Positions 10,644 to 19,257 of a stretch of 64,000 nucleotides of DNA are shown in pieces. The notes under the pieces are model-generated. The model searched no databases, was not told the origin of the DNA, and worked only from the letters and a program-made list of their open reading frames with translations. The DNA comes from Streptomyces sp. NBRC 110035 (lineage in GTDB: Bacteria > Actinomycetota > Actinomycetes > Streptomycetales > Streptomycetaceae). Positions within the stretch are counted from its first letter, which is position 1, and every line of letters starts with the position of its first letter. The position numbers and the translations under genes were made by a program. The stretch spans positions 62,001-126,000 of the forward strand of contig NZ_BBNN01000017.1 in assembly GCF_000829695.1 (NCBI RefSeq), written 5' to 3'.

Positions 10644-12218
10644 GTGATCGATATCAGCGAGCCCGTGATGCAGTTCCTTCTGGCGTTCCTCGTCGTCGGC
10701 CCGCTTCTCGGTGCCGCCGCCGCTCTTCTTCCGGCCCCGCCCGGACTCAAGGGGACGTCACCCGACCAGGCCGTGCTCCGGCACGGTGTGACCGTCACCG
10801 GCGCCGTCCTCATCGCGGCTACCGTCCTCGCGCTCGGCTTCGACCACGACCAGCCGTCGAAGATGCAGGCCACCACCGACATCAGCTGGATCCCCGCACT
10901 CGACGTGCGGATCCACCTCGGCACCGACGGCATCTCCCTCCCCCTTCTGGTCCTGACCGCCCTGCTGACCTTCCTCAGCGCGGTCTACACGTACGTCAAA
11001 CCGCCCGCGGGCCCGTCCCCGAAGGCCTTCGTCGCCCTGCTGCTCGTCCTCGAGTCCGGCACCCTCGCGGCCTTCGCCGTCCTCGACCTGATCCTGTTCT
11101 TCCTCGCCTTCGAGATGGTCCTGATCCCGATGTACTTCCTCATCGCCCGCTGGGGCGGCGAGGGCCGGGCCGAGGCCGCCTGGAAGTTCATCCTCTACAC
11201 GCTGCTCGGCTCCGTGGTCATGCTGCTCGGCCTGCTCCTGATCGGAATCAAGGCGGGCACGTTCGACATGGTGGCACTCGCCACTGACAACGGCCGGTCA
11301 CTGAGCGTATCCGTACAGGTCGTCGCCGTACTGGCGATCGGGATCGGGCTCGCGGTCAAGACCCCGATGTGGCCGCTGCACAGCTGGCTGCCCGACGCCC
11401 ACACCGCCGCCCCGACCGTCGGCTCCGTCCTGCTGGCCGGAGTCCTGCTGAAGATGGGCACGTACGGGTTCGTGCGGATCCTGCTCCCCACCGCACCGGA
11501 CGGCTTCCGCACCTTCGCGCCCTACCTCGGCGCCTTCGCCGTCGTCGGCGTCATCTACGGATCCCTCGCCTGCCTCGCCCTCGCGAGGCAGGGCGCCAAG
11601 GGCGACCTCAAGCGCCTCATCGCCTACTCCTCCGTCGGTCACATGGGCTTCGTCCTCCTCGGCATCGCCACCATGACCCCGACCGGCGTCAACGGCGCCC
11701 TCTTCGCCAACATCGCCCACGGCCTCATCACCGGTCTCCTCTTCTTCCTCGTCGGCGCCCTCAAGGACCGCACCGGCACCGTCGACCTCGACACCCTGGC
11801 CCAGCGGACCGGCGCCGCCCTCTACGGCAGGGCACCGCGCCTCGGCGGTCTGCTCGCCTTCGCCGCCGTCGCCTCCCTGGGCCTGCCCGGCCTCGCCGGG
11901 TTCTGGGGCGAGATGCTGGCCCTCTTCGGCGCGTTCGACCCCGCCGAAGGGCTCAGCCGCCCCGCCTTCCTCGTCTTCATGTCGGTCGGCGCCTTCGGCA
12001 CCCTGCTGACCGCGGCATACCTGCTCGTCGTGGTCCGCAGGGTCTGCATGGGCGCCCCGCAGGAACAGGCCCCCGCGCTCACCGACGTGCGCGGCTACGA
12101 GTTCGCGGCCTGGGGCCCGCTCGTCGTCCTCACCGTCGTCGCCGGACTGTGGCCCGGGGCCCTGATCGGACTGACCGACCCGGCCGTGCAGCAGCTCCTC
12201 GCAGGAGGCACCCGATGA
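10644..12218 (+). CDS. nuoM: NADH-quinone oxidoreductase subunit M (antiporter-like)
   Basis: 524 residues, GTG start 6 bp after nuoL. The conserved channel regions are visible: FLAFEMVLIPMYFLIARWGG (functional Glu), KTPMWPLHSWLPDAHTAAP and GDLKRLIAYSSVGHMGFVLLG. About 14 membrane helices are expected. It is a proton-pumping subunit of the membrane arm. It ends in the 4-bp overlap ATGA with nuoN. Confidence 0.95.
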   Translation: MIDISEPVMQFLLAFLVVGPLLGAAAALLPAPPGLKGTSPDQAVLRHGVTVTGAVLIAATVLALGFDHDQPSKMQATTDISWIPALDVRIHLGTDGISLPLLVLTALLTFLSAVYTYVKPPAGPSPKAFVALLLVLESGTLAAFAVLDLILFFLAFEMVLIPMYFLIARWGGEGRAEAAWKFILYTLLGSVVMLLGLLLIGIKAGTFDMVALATDNGRSLSVSVQVVAVLAIGIGLAVKTPMWPLHSWLPDAHTAAPTVGSVLLAGVLLKMGTYGFVRILLPTAPDGFRTFAPYLGAFAVVGVIYGSLACLALARQGAKGDLKRLIAYSSVGHMGFVLLGIATMTPTGVNGALFANIAHGLITGLLFFLVGALKDRTGTVDLDTLAQRTGAALYGRAPRLGGLLAFAAVASLGLPGLAGFWGEMLALFGAFDPAEGLSRPAFLVFMSVGAFGTLLTAAYLLVVVRRVCMGAPQEQAPALTDVRGYEFAAWGPLVVLTVVAGLWPGALIGLTDPAVQQLLAGGTR

Positions 12219-13714
12219 GCTCCCTCGTCCAGTCCGTCGACTGGCTGGCCATCGCACCGCCCGTCGTCGTGGCCGTCGTCGGACTCGCCGTCCTCGTCGC
12301 CGACCTGTTCCTCGGCGAGTCCGGGAAACCGCTCCTCGGCGGGCTCGCGGTGACCGGACTTGCCGCCGCCACCCTCATGCTGCTTCCCCTCCTCGACGCC
12401 GACCGCAGCACGTTCTGCCTGGTCGGCGACCCCGGAGTGTGCAGCTACACCGTCGACCGGTTCACCCTCGTCATCCAGTTCCTGGTGCTCGGCGGCGCGC
12501 TCCTGACCGCCCTTCTGTCGGTCACCGCCCTCAAGGACGCCGACAAACGGCTCCCCGAGGGCGAGTACTGGTTCCTGTTCCTGTCCTCCGCCGCAGGCGC
12601 CGCCCTCCTGCCCGCCTCCCGCGATTTCGTGACCCTCGTCGTCGCCCTGGAAGTCGCCTCCCTGCCCGCCTTCGCCCTGGTCGGCCTCCGGCGCGGCGAC
12701 CGGAAGTCGTCCGAAGCGGCGCTGAAGTTCTTCCTGTCCTCGGTCACCGCCACCGCGGTCAGCCTCCTCGGCATCAGCTTCGTCTACGCGGCCACCGGTA
12801 CCCTCCACCTCACCCTGGTGGCCGAACGCGTCCAGACCGTCGACGGACAGCTCCACACCCTCGCCCGGGCCGGCGTCGTCCTCATCCTCGTCGGCTTCGC
12901 CTTCAAGACGGCCGCCGTCCCCTTCCACCTCTGGGTGCCCGACACCTACGTCGGCGCCCCCCTGCCGGTCGCCGCCTACCTGTCGGTCATCGGCAAGGCG
13001 GTCGGCTTCACCGGCCTGATCCTCGTCACCGTCGTCGCCCTCCCGTCGTACGCCGAGGTATGGGGCCCGGCCCTCGCCGCGCTCGCCGCCCTCACCATGA
13101 CCGTCGGCAACGTCGGGGCCCTCGCACAGCAGGCCACGCGCGCGTACAGCGCGGTACGGCTCCTGGCCTGGTCCTCAGTCGGCCAGGCCGGCTACCTCCT
13201 GGTGCCGATCGCCGCCGCCGCGTACTCCGGCGACGCCGAGAAGTCGATCGGCTCCACCCTCGCCTACGCCCTCATGTACGGTGCGGTGAACCTCGGCGCC
13301 TTCGCCGTCGCCGCCCTGGCAGGCCGGACGAACCCCCTCAACCGGGTCTCCGACTACCGCGGCCTGTACGTCTCCAGTCCGCTCACCGCCCTGCTCCTGG
13401 CTTTCTTCCTGCTGTGTCTCGCCGGACTCCCGCCCGGCATCATCGGCCTCTTCGCCAAGGTCACCGTCTTCTCCGCGGCGGTCGACGCCGGACTCGGCTG
13501 GCTCGCCGTCGTCATGGCCGTCAACGTCGTCATCGCGCTGGTCTACTACCTCCGCTGGACGGCCCTGCTGTTCCACGCACCCGAGGCCGAACCGGCCGTG
13601 CGCCGTGTCCCGGTCCCGCTGACCGCCGCGATCACTCTGACCGGCGTCCTCGGCATCGTCCTGTCCGGCGCACCACAACTGATCCTGCGCTTCACCGGCA
13701 CCGGGCTCTTCTGA
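12215..13714 (+). CDS. nuoN: NADH-quinone oxidoreductase subunit N (antiporter-like)
   Basis: 499 residues from the ATG at 12215, with GGAGG just upstream. Antiporter-type channel elements are present: VALEVASLPAFALVGLRRGD, FKTAAVPFHLWVPDTYVGAP and a long C-terminal helical region ending in TGTGLF. It is the last gene of the operon. The order A-B-C-H-I-J-K-L-M-N, with almost every junction overlapping, implies one translationally coupled transcript. Confidence 0.95.
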   Translation: MSSLVQSVDWLAIAPPVVVAVVGLAVLVADLFLGESGKPLLGGLAVTGLAAATLMLLPLLDADRSTFCLVGDPGVCSYTVDRFTLVIQFLVLGGALLTALLSVTALKDADKRLPEGEYWFLFLSSAAGAALLPASRDFVTLVVALEVASLPAFALVGLRRGDRKSSEAALKFFLSSVTATAVSLLGISFVYAATGTLHLTLVAERVQTVDGQLHTLARAGVVLILVGFAFKTAAVPFHLWVPDTYVGAPLPVAAYLSVIGKAVGFTGLILVTVVALPSYAEVWGPALAALAALTMTVGNVGALAQQATRAYSAVRLLAWSSVGQAGYLLVPIAAAAYSGDAEKSIGSTLAYALMYGAVNLGAFAVAALAGRTNPLNRVSDYRGLYVSSPLTALLLAFFLLCLAGLPPGIIGLFAKVTVFSAAVDAGLGWLAVVMAVNVVIALVYYLRWTALLFHAPEAEPAVRRVPVPLTAAITLTGVLGIVLSGAPQLILRFTGTGLF

Positions 13715-14044
13715 CCCGACGCCCCGGGGCCGCACCGCCCCGCCGGCACCCGACGCCCCACGATCTTCCGGGCTCACCGGGCCTCCTCCGTCACCCCTGT
13801 CCCGATCCACCGGTCGCACTTTCAGGCCACCGGACGGGCGCGGCGGCACGGCGCCGGGAGCAGCCGTCACCCGGGCGGTTCACACGTGCCACCACGCGTC
13901 CCAGGGAACCTGTGCCGCTCGCCTGGCGTTGACGAATACGGGAGGGTCCACTGGACGTGAGGCCAAGACACCCGGGGACGTCGCAGGTCAGAAGGAAGAT
14001 CGGCCGACGAGGGTCTCCCTGCCGCACGATTTGGAGGGCGTACC
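13715..14044. other. 330-bp gap between nuoN and htpX
   Basis: No coding region is credible. A TTGACG hexamer at 13929-13934 is followed 17 bp later by TGGACG, a weak promoter candidate for htpX. The spacer holds the near-perfect palindrome GGTCCACTGGAC (13945-13956). Confidence 0.4.
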
Positions 14045-14908
14045 GTGCACCGCCGGCACAACGGGCTCAAGACCGCGGTCCTCCTCGGGGGACTGTCCGC
14101 GCTCATCATCGTCATCGGCAGCTTCTTCGGCAGCACGGGCCTCGTCGTCGCTGTCGTGATCGCGCTGGGCACCAACGCGTACGCGTACTGGAACAGCGAC
14201 AAGCTCGCCCTGCGCGCGATGCGGGCCCGCCCCGTGAGCGAGTTCGAGGCCCCCGGCCTGTACCGCATGGTCCGCGAGCTCTCCACACAGGCCCGCCAGC
14301 CCATGCCCCGCCTGTACATCTCCCCGACCGAGGCACCCAACGCCTTCGCCACCGGCCGCAACCCGCGCAACGCCGCGGTGTGCTGCACCGAAGGAATCCT
14401 GCGCCTGCTCGACGAGCGCGAACTGCGCGGCGTCATCGGCCACGAGCTCAGCCATGTCTACAACCGGGACATCCTGATCTCCTCGGTCGCCGGCGCCCTC
14501 GCCTCGGTGATCATGTTCCTGGTCAATTTCGCCTGGCTGATCCCGGTCGGCCGTTCCAACGACGACGACGGCCCCGGCATCCTCGGCATGCTGCTGATCA
14601 TGATCCTGGGCCCGCTCGCCGCCTCCCTCATCAAGCTGGCCGTCAGCCGCTCCCGGGAGTACGAGGCCGATGCCTCCGGCGCCCAGCTGACCGGCGACCC
14701 TCTCGCCCTGGCAAGCGCCCTGCGCAAGCTGGAAACGGGCACCAAGCAGCTTCCCCTGCCCCCCGAACCCCGCATCGAGACCGCCAGCCACATGATGATC
14801 GCGAACCCGTTCCGGCCGGGCCAGGGGTTCGCGAAGATGTTCTCGACCCACCCGCCCATGGCGGAACGCATCGCCCGACTCGAGAAGATGGCAGGTCGAA
14901 CGCAGTGA
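14045..14908 (+). CDS. htpX: HtpX-type membrane zinc metalloprotease
   Basis: 287 residues, GTG start 7 bp after a GGAGG site. There are two N-terminal membrane helices (10-45), then the M48 zinc motif HELSH (His133, Glu134, His137), two more helices (145-200) and the downstream zinc ligand region [12 protein letters not shown]. HtpX proteases act on the cytoplasmic side of the membrane and remove misfolded membrane proteins. The stop overlaps the start of the next gene (GTGA), so the two are probably cotranscribed. Confidence 0.93.
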   Translation: MHRRHNGLKTAVLLGGLSALIIVIGSFFGSTGLVVAVVIALGTNAYAYWNSDKLALRAMRARPVSEFEAPGLYRMVRELSTQARQPMPRLYISPTEAPNAFATGRNPRNAAVCCTEGILRLLDERELRGVIGHELSHVYNRDILISSVAGALASVIMFLVNFAWLIPVGRSNDDDGPGILGMLLIMILGPLAASLIKLAVSRSREYEADASGAQLTGDPLALASALRKLETGTKQLPLPPEPRIETASHMMIANPFRPGQGFAKMFSTHPPMAERIARLEKMAGRTQ

Positions 14909-15297
14909 AGACCATCCTGAACGTCATATGGCTCGTTCTGAGCGGCTTCTGGCTGTTCCTCGGCTACCTGCTCGCCGGTGTCCTGTTGTGCGTCACGATC
15001 ATCGGTGTTCCCTTCGGGATCGCCGCCTTCCGGATCGGTGTCTACGCCCTGTGGCCGTTCGGGTACACGGCGGTCGAGCGCAGGGACGCGGGCGCCGCCT
15101 CCTGCGTCGGCAACGTGCTGTGGCTGGTCCTCGCGGGCTGGTGGCTGGCCATCGGCCACATCGTCACCGGCCTCGCCCTGTGCGTGACGATCATCGGAAT
15201 CCCGCTCGGCATCGCCAACTTCAAGCTGATCCCGGTCTCGTTGCTCCCGATGGGCCGCGAGATCGTACGCACCGACCAGCCGTTCGCAGCCCGCTAG
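14905..15297 (+). CDS. YccF-domain membrane protein
   Basis: 130 residues from the GTG overlapping the htpX stop. The protein is two copies of the YccF unit: [26 protein letters not shown] in the first half and [26 protein letters not shown] in the second, each with a membrane hairpin. The function of the family is unknown. Coupling to a membrane quality-control protease is suggestive only. The long upstream in-frame extension runs through htpX and is rejected. Confidence 0.88.
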   Translation: MKTILNVIWLVLSGFWLFLGYLLAGVLLCVTIIGVPFGIAAFRIGVYALWPFGYTAVERRDAGAASCVGNVLWLVLAGWWLAIGHIVTGLALCVTIIGIPLGIANFKLIPVSLLPMGREIVRTDQPFAAR

Positions 15298-15528
15298 CCC
15301 GGCTCGGTTCTCCACGTTCGCAAGCACGTCGGCGGGGGGTTGTCCACAGGCCGCCCCGACCGTCGGAGTCGGCGTGCACCATGGATGCATGACCGAACGC
15401 GATCGGCTCGTTACTCCAGGTGGCGTCCGCCTTCCGGAAGGCCGGGCCCCACCCCGAAGGCCCCGTCTCCGCCTCGCCTGCGGGCTGCCCTGCGCCCTGC
15501 GGGCCCCACCCGCCCGGACCCGGGAGAG

Positions 15529-16779
15529 CTACTGCCCGGCTTCCCTCCACCGCCGTACCCCGTAAGCGGCAGCACCCACCACCAGCACCCCCGCGCCGAC
15601 GGCCACGGACATCACCGGCAGGGAGAACGCCAGGACCAGACACCCGGCGAGCCCGACCGCCGGCAGCACCCGTGCCGCCGGCCCCGGCCGAAGCGTCCAG
15701 GCCGACGCGTTGGCCACCGCGTAGTACGCCAGCACCCCGAAGGAGGAGAACCCGATCGCGCCCCGTACGTCCACCGTGGCGGCCAGGACGGCGACCACCG
15801 CTCCCACGGCCAGCTCCGCCCGGTGCGGCACCTGGAACCGGGGGTGGACGGCGGCCAGGGAGCCCGGCAGATGCCGGTCCCGGGCCATGGCGAGCGTCGT
15901 CCGTGAAACACCCAGGATCAGGGCGAGCAGCGATCCCAGCGCGGCCGCGGCCGCCCCCACCCTTACCAGCGGCGTCAGTTCCGGAACCCCGGCCGCCCGC
16001 ACCGCGTCGGCGAGCGGCGCGCCCGAGTCACCCAGTTCCTGTGCCCCCAGCACTGAAAGGACGGCGACCGCGACAGCCGCGTACACGACCAGCGCGATGC
16101 CCAGAGCCAGCGGGATCGCGCGCGGGATGGTGCGCGCAGGATCCCGCACCTCCTCGCCGAGGGTCGCGATCCGCGCATACCCGGCGAAGGCGAAGAACAG
16201 CAGACCGGCGGCCTGAAGCACACCGCCCGCGCCGTCCGGTGCCGCGAAGGAGAGGCGCCCGGCATCGACCTGCCCCGAGGTCAGGCACACGACCACCACG
16301 GAAGCGAGGACAGCGAGGACCACGGCCACGATCACCCGCGTCAGCCACGCGGACTTCTGCACACCGCCGTAGTTCACCGCGGTCAGCGCCACGACCGCGG
16401 CGACCGCCACGGCGTGGGCCTGCCCCGGCCAGAGGTACGCGCCGACGGTGAGGGCCATCGCCGCGCAGGAGGCGGTCTTGCCGACCACGAACGCCCAGCC
16501 TGCGAGGTACCCCCAGAACTCGCCGAGCCGCGCCCGCCCGTAGACATAGGTGCCGCCCGAGGCGGGATACAGCGCGGCGAGGCGCGCCGACGACGTGGCG
16601 TTGCAGTAGGCGACCACGGCGGCGACCGCGAGTCCGAGGAGGAGCCCGGAGCCGGCCGCGTGCGCGGCGGGCGCCAGAGCGGCGAAGATCCCGGCCCCCA
16701 CCATGGAGCCGAGACCGATGACGACGGCGTCTCCCACACCGAGCGTGCGGCGCAGTCCGGAACCGGAAGGGGATGTCAT
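15529..16779 (-). CDS. APC-family amino acid permease
   Basis: 416 residues with about 12 membrane helices. The first helix carries the APC signature IGLGSMVGAGIF, and LYPASGGTYVYGRARLGEFWGYLAGWAF and EEVRDPARTIPRAIP are typical of the family. A cation-independent amino acid uptake role is likely; the substrate cannot be told. The start is set at ATG 16779, just before the first helix; an in-frame start nine codons upstream is possible. It is convergent with yccF. Confidence 0.88.
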   Translation of the reverse strand: MTSPSGSGLRRTLGVGDAVVIGLGSMVGAGIFAALAPAAHAAGSGLLLGLAVAAVVAYCNATSSARLAALYPASGGTYVYGRARLGEFWGYLAGWAFVVGKTASCAAMALTVGAYLWPGQAHAVAVAAVVALTAVNYGGVQKSAWLTRVIVAVVLAVLASVVVVCLTSGQVDAGRLSFAAPDGAGGVLQAAGLLFFAFAGYARIATLGEEVRDPARTIPRAIPLALGIALVVYAAVAVAVLSVLGAQELGDSGAPLADAVRAAGVPELTPLVRVGAAAAALGSLLALILGVSRTTLAMARDRHLPGSLAAVHPRFQVPHRAELAVGAVVAVLAATVDVRGAIGFSSFGVLAYYAVANASAWTLRPGPAARVLPAVGLAGCLVLAFSLPVMSVAVGAGVLVVGAAAYGVRRWREAGQ

Positions 16780-16921
16780 GAGGCCGCACCCTACTGATCG
16801 CGGCAACCGTCACGCGTACCCACGTCGTCCTTCACCCCAGGACGGGATGAACACCGGGGCCGGACCGGAATCACAGGCCGCGACAGGTGAGGGCGCGGCA
16901 CGAGAGGGCAGGGATCAGAGA

Positions 16922-17188
16922 ATGACGATCATCAGCTGGATTATTCTGGGACTGTTGGCCGGAGCGATCGCGAAGTTCCTGCTGCCGGGCCGCGACCCGG
17001 GCGGCCTCATCGGCACGACCCTGATCGGCGTCGCCGGAGCGTTCATCGGCGGCTGGGTATCGGCCCGTTGGCTCGACCACCCGATCACCAAGGACTTCTA
17101 CGACGGCGCCACCTGGGCCGCCGCGATAGGCGGCTCCCTGGTCCTCCTGATCGCCTACCGCCTCCTCTTCGGCCACTCGCGCGACTGA
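16922..17188 (+). CDS. GlsB/YeaQ/YmgE-family small membrane protein
   Basis: 88 residues with three membrane segments, Gly-rich in the pattern of the family: LLAGAIAKFLLPGRDPGG, then LIGVAGAFIGGWV. It is a transglycosylase-associated/general-stress type protein of unknown biochemical role. It stands alone between divergent and convergent neighbours. Confidence 0.85.
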   Translation: MTIISWIILGLLAGAIAKFLLPGRDPGGLIGTTLIGVAGAFIGGWVSARWLDHPITKDFYDGATWAAAIGGSLVLLIAYRLLFGHSRD

Positions 17189-17204
17189 GCCCCGGCGCCG
17201 GGGC
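17189..17204. terminator. Self-complementary hairpin between convergent genes
   Basis: A perfect 16-bp palindrome directly after the stop of the GlsB-like gene, without a T tract. It could act in both directions between this gene and yajQ. Confidence 0.4.
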
Positions 17205-17323
17205 CGCTCCGGGCGCCGTCGGCAGCCGAGAAGGGTGGGCGCCCGGCGGCACCCACCCTCCCGCACGCAGACAGATGTGCACGCGACGCCCAAGGCGCAC
17301 GCGGCTTCGTCCTCCGACCCGGC

Positions 17324-17812
17324 TCAGCGGTAGTTCACGAACTGCAGGGCGAAGTCGAAGTCCTGGCCCTTGAGCAGGGAGATGACGGTCTGAAGATCGT
17401 CACGGCTCTTGGAGGAGACCCGGAGTTCCTCACCCTGCACCTGGGCCTTCACGCCCTTGGGGCCCTCGTCCCGGATGAGCTTCGCCACCTTCTTCGCGTT
17501 CTCCTGGGAGATGCCCTCCTGGATCGATGCGAAGATCTTGTACTCCTTGCCGGAGAGCTGCGGCTCACCGGCGTCCAGGGACTTCAGCGAGATGCCCCGC
17601 TTGATCAGCTTGGACTGGAAGACGTCGAGGACGGCCTTCACCCGGTCCTCGGAGTTCGCCTCCAGAAGGATCTTCTCCCCGGACCACGAGATCGAGGCCC
17701 CCACGCCCTTGAAGTCGTAGCGCTGCGAGATCTCCTTGGCGGTCTGGTTGAGGGCGTTGTCGACCTCCTGCCGCTCGACCTTCGAGACGATGTCGAAACT
17801 GGAGTCGGCCAT
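17324..17812 (-). CDS. YajQ-family nucleotide-binding protein
   Basis: 162 residues, the usual length. It starts [20 protein letters not shown] and contains the RYDFKG motif typical of the family. YajQ proteins have two RNP-like subdomains; some bind cyclic di-GMP in other bacteria, while the role in actinobacteria is not established. It is a single gene, divergent from the tRNA-Tyr locus. Confidence 0.93.
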   Translation of the reverse strand: MADSSFDIVSKVERQEVDNALNQTAKEISQRYDFKGVGASISWSGEKILLEANSEDRVKAVLDVFQSKLIKRGISLKSLDAGEPQLSGKEYKIFASIQEGISQENAKKVAKLIRDEGPKGVKAQVQGEELRVSSKSRDDLQTVISLLKGQDFDFALQFVNYR

Positions 17813-18051
17813 GTCCTGTGGCTCCTTGTATCGGGGTGCGTATCGGGCTGAGAGCCGGATGCGTACCGGCTACCGGCGTACGGGCGGCCGTCGAGCCCGG
17901 TATCGGTCCCGGGCCGCATCCGCACAAGCCTAGCCACCCCGGGGTCCCCGGGTGGCGATCAATCGGGTGGCGAAGCACCCCTCCTCATCAGGTATCGTTT
18001 ACGTCGTTGCCACGGAGCGCCGCCACAAGGCGGTTCGAGGGCAACGACCTT

Positions 18052-18133
18052 GGCGGTGTGCCCGAGCGGCCAAAGGGAGCAGACTGTAAATCTGCCGGCT
18101 CAGCCTTCCCAGGTTCGAATCCTGGCGCCGCCA
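18052..18133 (+). tRNA. tRNA-Tyr(GTA)
   Basis: An 82-nt class II tRNA. The acceptor GGCGGTG (18052-18058) pairs with CGCCGCC (18126-18132). The anticodon loop contains GTA, the variable arm is long, and the T arm GGTTCGAATCC is normal. CCA is not encoded. In S. coelicolor the element SLP1 is integrated in the tRNA-Tyr gene at this chromosomal position; here the gene is intact and directly followed by core genes. Confidence 0.95.
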
Positions 18134-18140
18134 CAAGGGG

Positions 18141-18183
18141 AAGACCCCCTCCGGACCGCGAGACGCGGTCCGGAGGGGGTCTT
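18141..18183 (+). terminator. Strong hairpin terminator after tRNA-Tyr
   Basis: Two perfectly complementary 20-nt arms (18141-18160 and 18164-18183) enclose a 3-nt loop. It starts 7 nt after the tRNA. Confidence 0.85.
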
Positions 18184-18237
18184 CCGTGTTCGCGGTGGGG
18201 TACGCGTGGGGCAGGCCGCTCGGGAGACACTGGTGGG

Positions 18238-18450
18238 ATGTCGTCGCGTCGTAGGCGTTGCCCCGAGTGTCGTCGTGAGATCGCCGTCGTGGCCGGGCGG
18301 TACGCGCGGCATGATCCGCCCGGCGCTCGGGAGCACGGGGCGCTGACCTCGTGCCCCGGGTCCCGCCGGTACGCCCGGGCCGGCGTCGAACAGCCGTCGC
18401 TGGACGGGTACGTCGTCCCGGAGTTCCCGGGGCAGATGCCGCTGTTCTAG
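18238..18450 (+). CDS. Small zinc-ribbon-like protein, unknown function
   Basis: 70 residues from ATG 18238 with a GGTGGG ribosome-site-like run. The N-terminus is very basic (SSRRRR), followed by CPECRREI and a later single Cys (LTSCPG). A CxxC knuckle plus one more Cys would allow a partial zinc ribbon. The C-terminus is VVPEFPGQMPLF. Not recognised functionally. It is the first gene beyond the tRNA-Tyr terminator. Confidence 0.6.
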   Translation: MSSRRRRCPECRREIAVVAGRYARHDPPGAREHGALTSCPGSRRYARAGVEQPSLDGYVVPEFPGQMPLF

Positions 18451-18496
18451 CCGTCCTCGCGCAGCTTTCCGGGTCCTCCCGGATCCCTTCCCCGGC

Positions 18497-19153
18497 TCAC
18501 TCGCCCGCCACCGATCTCACCGCCACCGGGACCGGCGAGGGGCCGCTGATCAGTTCCAAAGTCAGGCCGGCCGTCGAGGAGTCCTCCACCAGCTCGGCCA
18601 GGACGGCGGCCACGTCGTCGCGGGGGATCGGGCCGCTGCCGGTGTGGGCTTCCAGGCGGACCAGGCCGGTGCCGGCGTCGTCGGTGAGCGAGCCGGGGCG
18701 CAGGATCGTCCAGTCGAGGGCGTCCAGGCCGCGGACGTAGGCGTCGGCCTCGCCCTTGGCGCGTTGGTACACGTCGAAGATCTCGTCGCCCTCGTGGGCC
18801 GGGTCCGCGCCCATCGAGGAGACGACCACGAACCGCCGCACCCCCGCGCGGACCGCCGCGTCGGCGAAGAGGACCGCCGCGGCCTTGTCCACCGTCTCCT
18901 TGCGCGCCGAGCCGCTCCCCGGCCCGGCGCCCGCGGCGAACACGGCGGCGTCCGCGCCCCGGAGTTGCTCCGCGACCTCTTCCACGGATGCCGACTCCAG
19001 GTCGAGTACGACCGGCTCGGCGCCCAGGTGCCGCAGCTCGTCGGCCTGTTCGGGTTTGCGGATGATGCCCGCCACTTCGTACCCGCGCGCGGCGAGCAAC
19101 CGCTCCAGCCGCAGCGCGATCTGACCATGACCACCAGCGATGACAATGCGCAT
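18497..19153 (-). CDS. NAD(P)-binding Rossmann protein, atypical SDR
   Basis: 218 residues from the ATG at 19153. The N-terminus MRIVIAGGHGQIALRLERLL is a dinucleotide-binding beta-alpha-beta with GGHGQIA. Downstream, VVVSSMGAD and a YQRAKGEAD stretch resemble the atypical short-chain dehydrogenase (NmrA/YwnB-like) group, which often lack catalytic activity. Substrate unknown. A longer in-frame reading upstream is shadow sequence. Confidence 0.88.
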   Translation of the reverse strand: MRIVIAGGHGQIALRLERLLAARGYEVAGIIRKPEQADELRHLGAEPVVLDLESASVEEVAEQLRGADAAVFAAGAGPGSGSARKETVDKAAAVLFADAAVRAGVRRFVVVSSMGADPAHEGDEIFDVYQRAKGEADAYVRGLDALDWTILRPGSLTDDAGTGLVRLEAHTGSGPIPRDDVAAVLAELVEDSSTAGLTLELISGPSPVPVAVRSVAGE

Positions 19154-19257
19154 GCCTTCGACCGTACGCCGCGACGATGGCATCCGCCGCACGGCACGGC
19201 CCGGAAGGAGAACGGCAGGAGGAGGGACCACAGGAGGAACGGGGGCCGGCCGGGAGA

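Noticed and set aside
8408..11287. 959-codon Arg-rich frame across nuoK-nuoM
   Set aside because: Off-frame reading of three recognised nuo genes.
15389..15565. Small frame starting MTERDRLVTPGG downstream of yccF
   Set aside because: No ribosome site, Arg/Pro-rich composition, overlaps the tail of the permease gene region without homology cues.
18134..18240. SLP1 att duplicate or integrase remnant beside tRNA-Tyr
   Set aside because: No second copy of the tRNA 3' half and no integrase coding sequence seen in the window.
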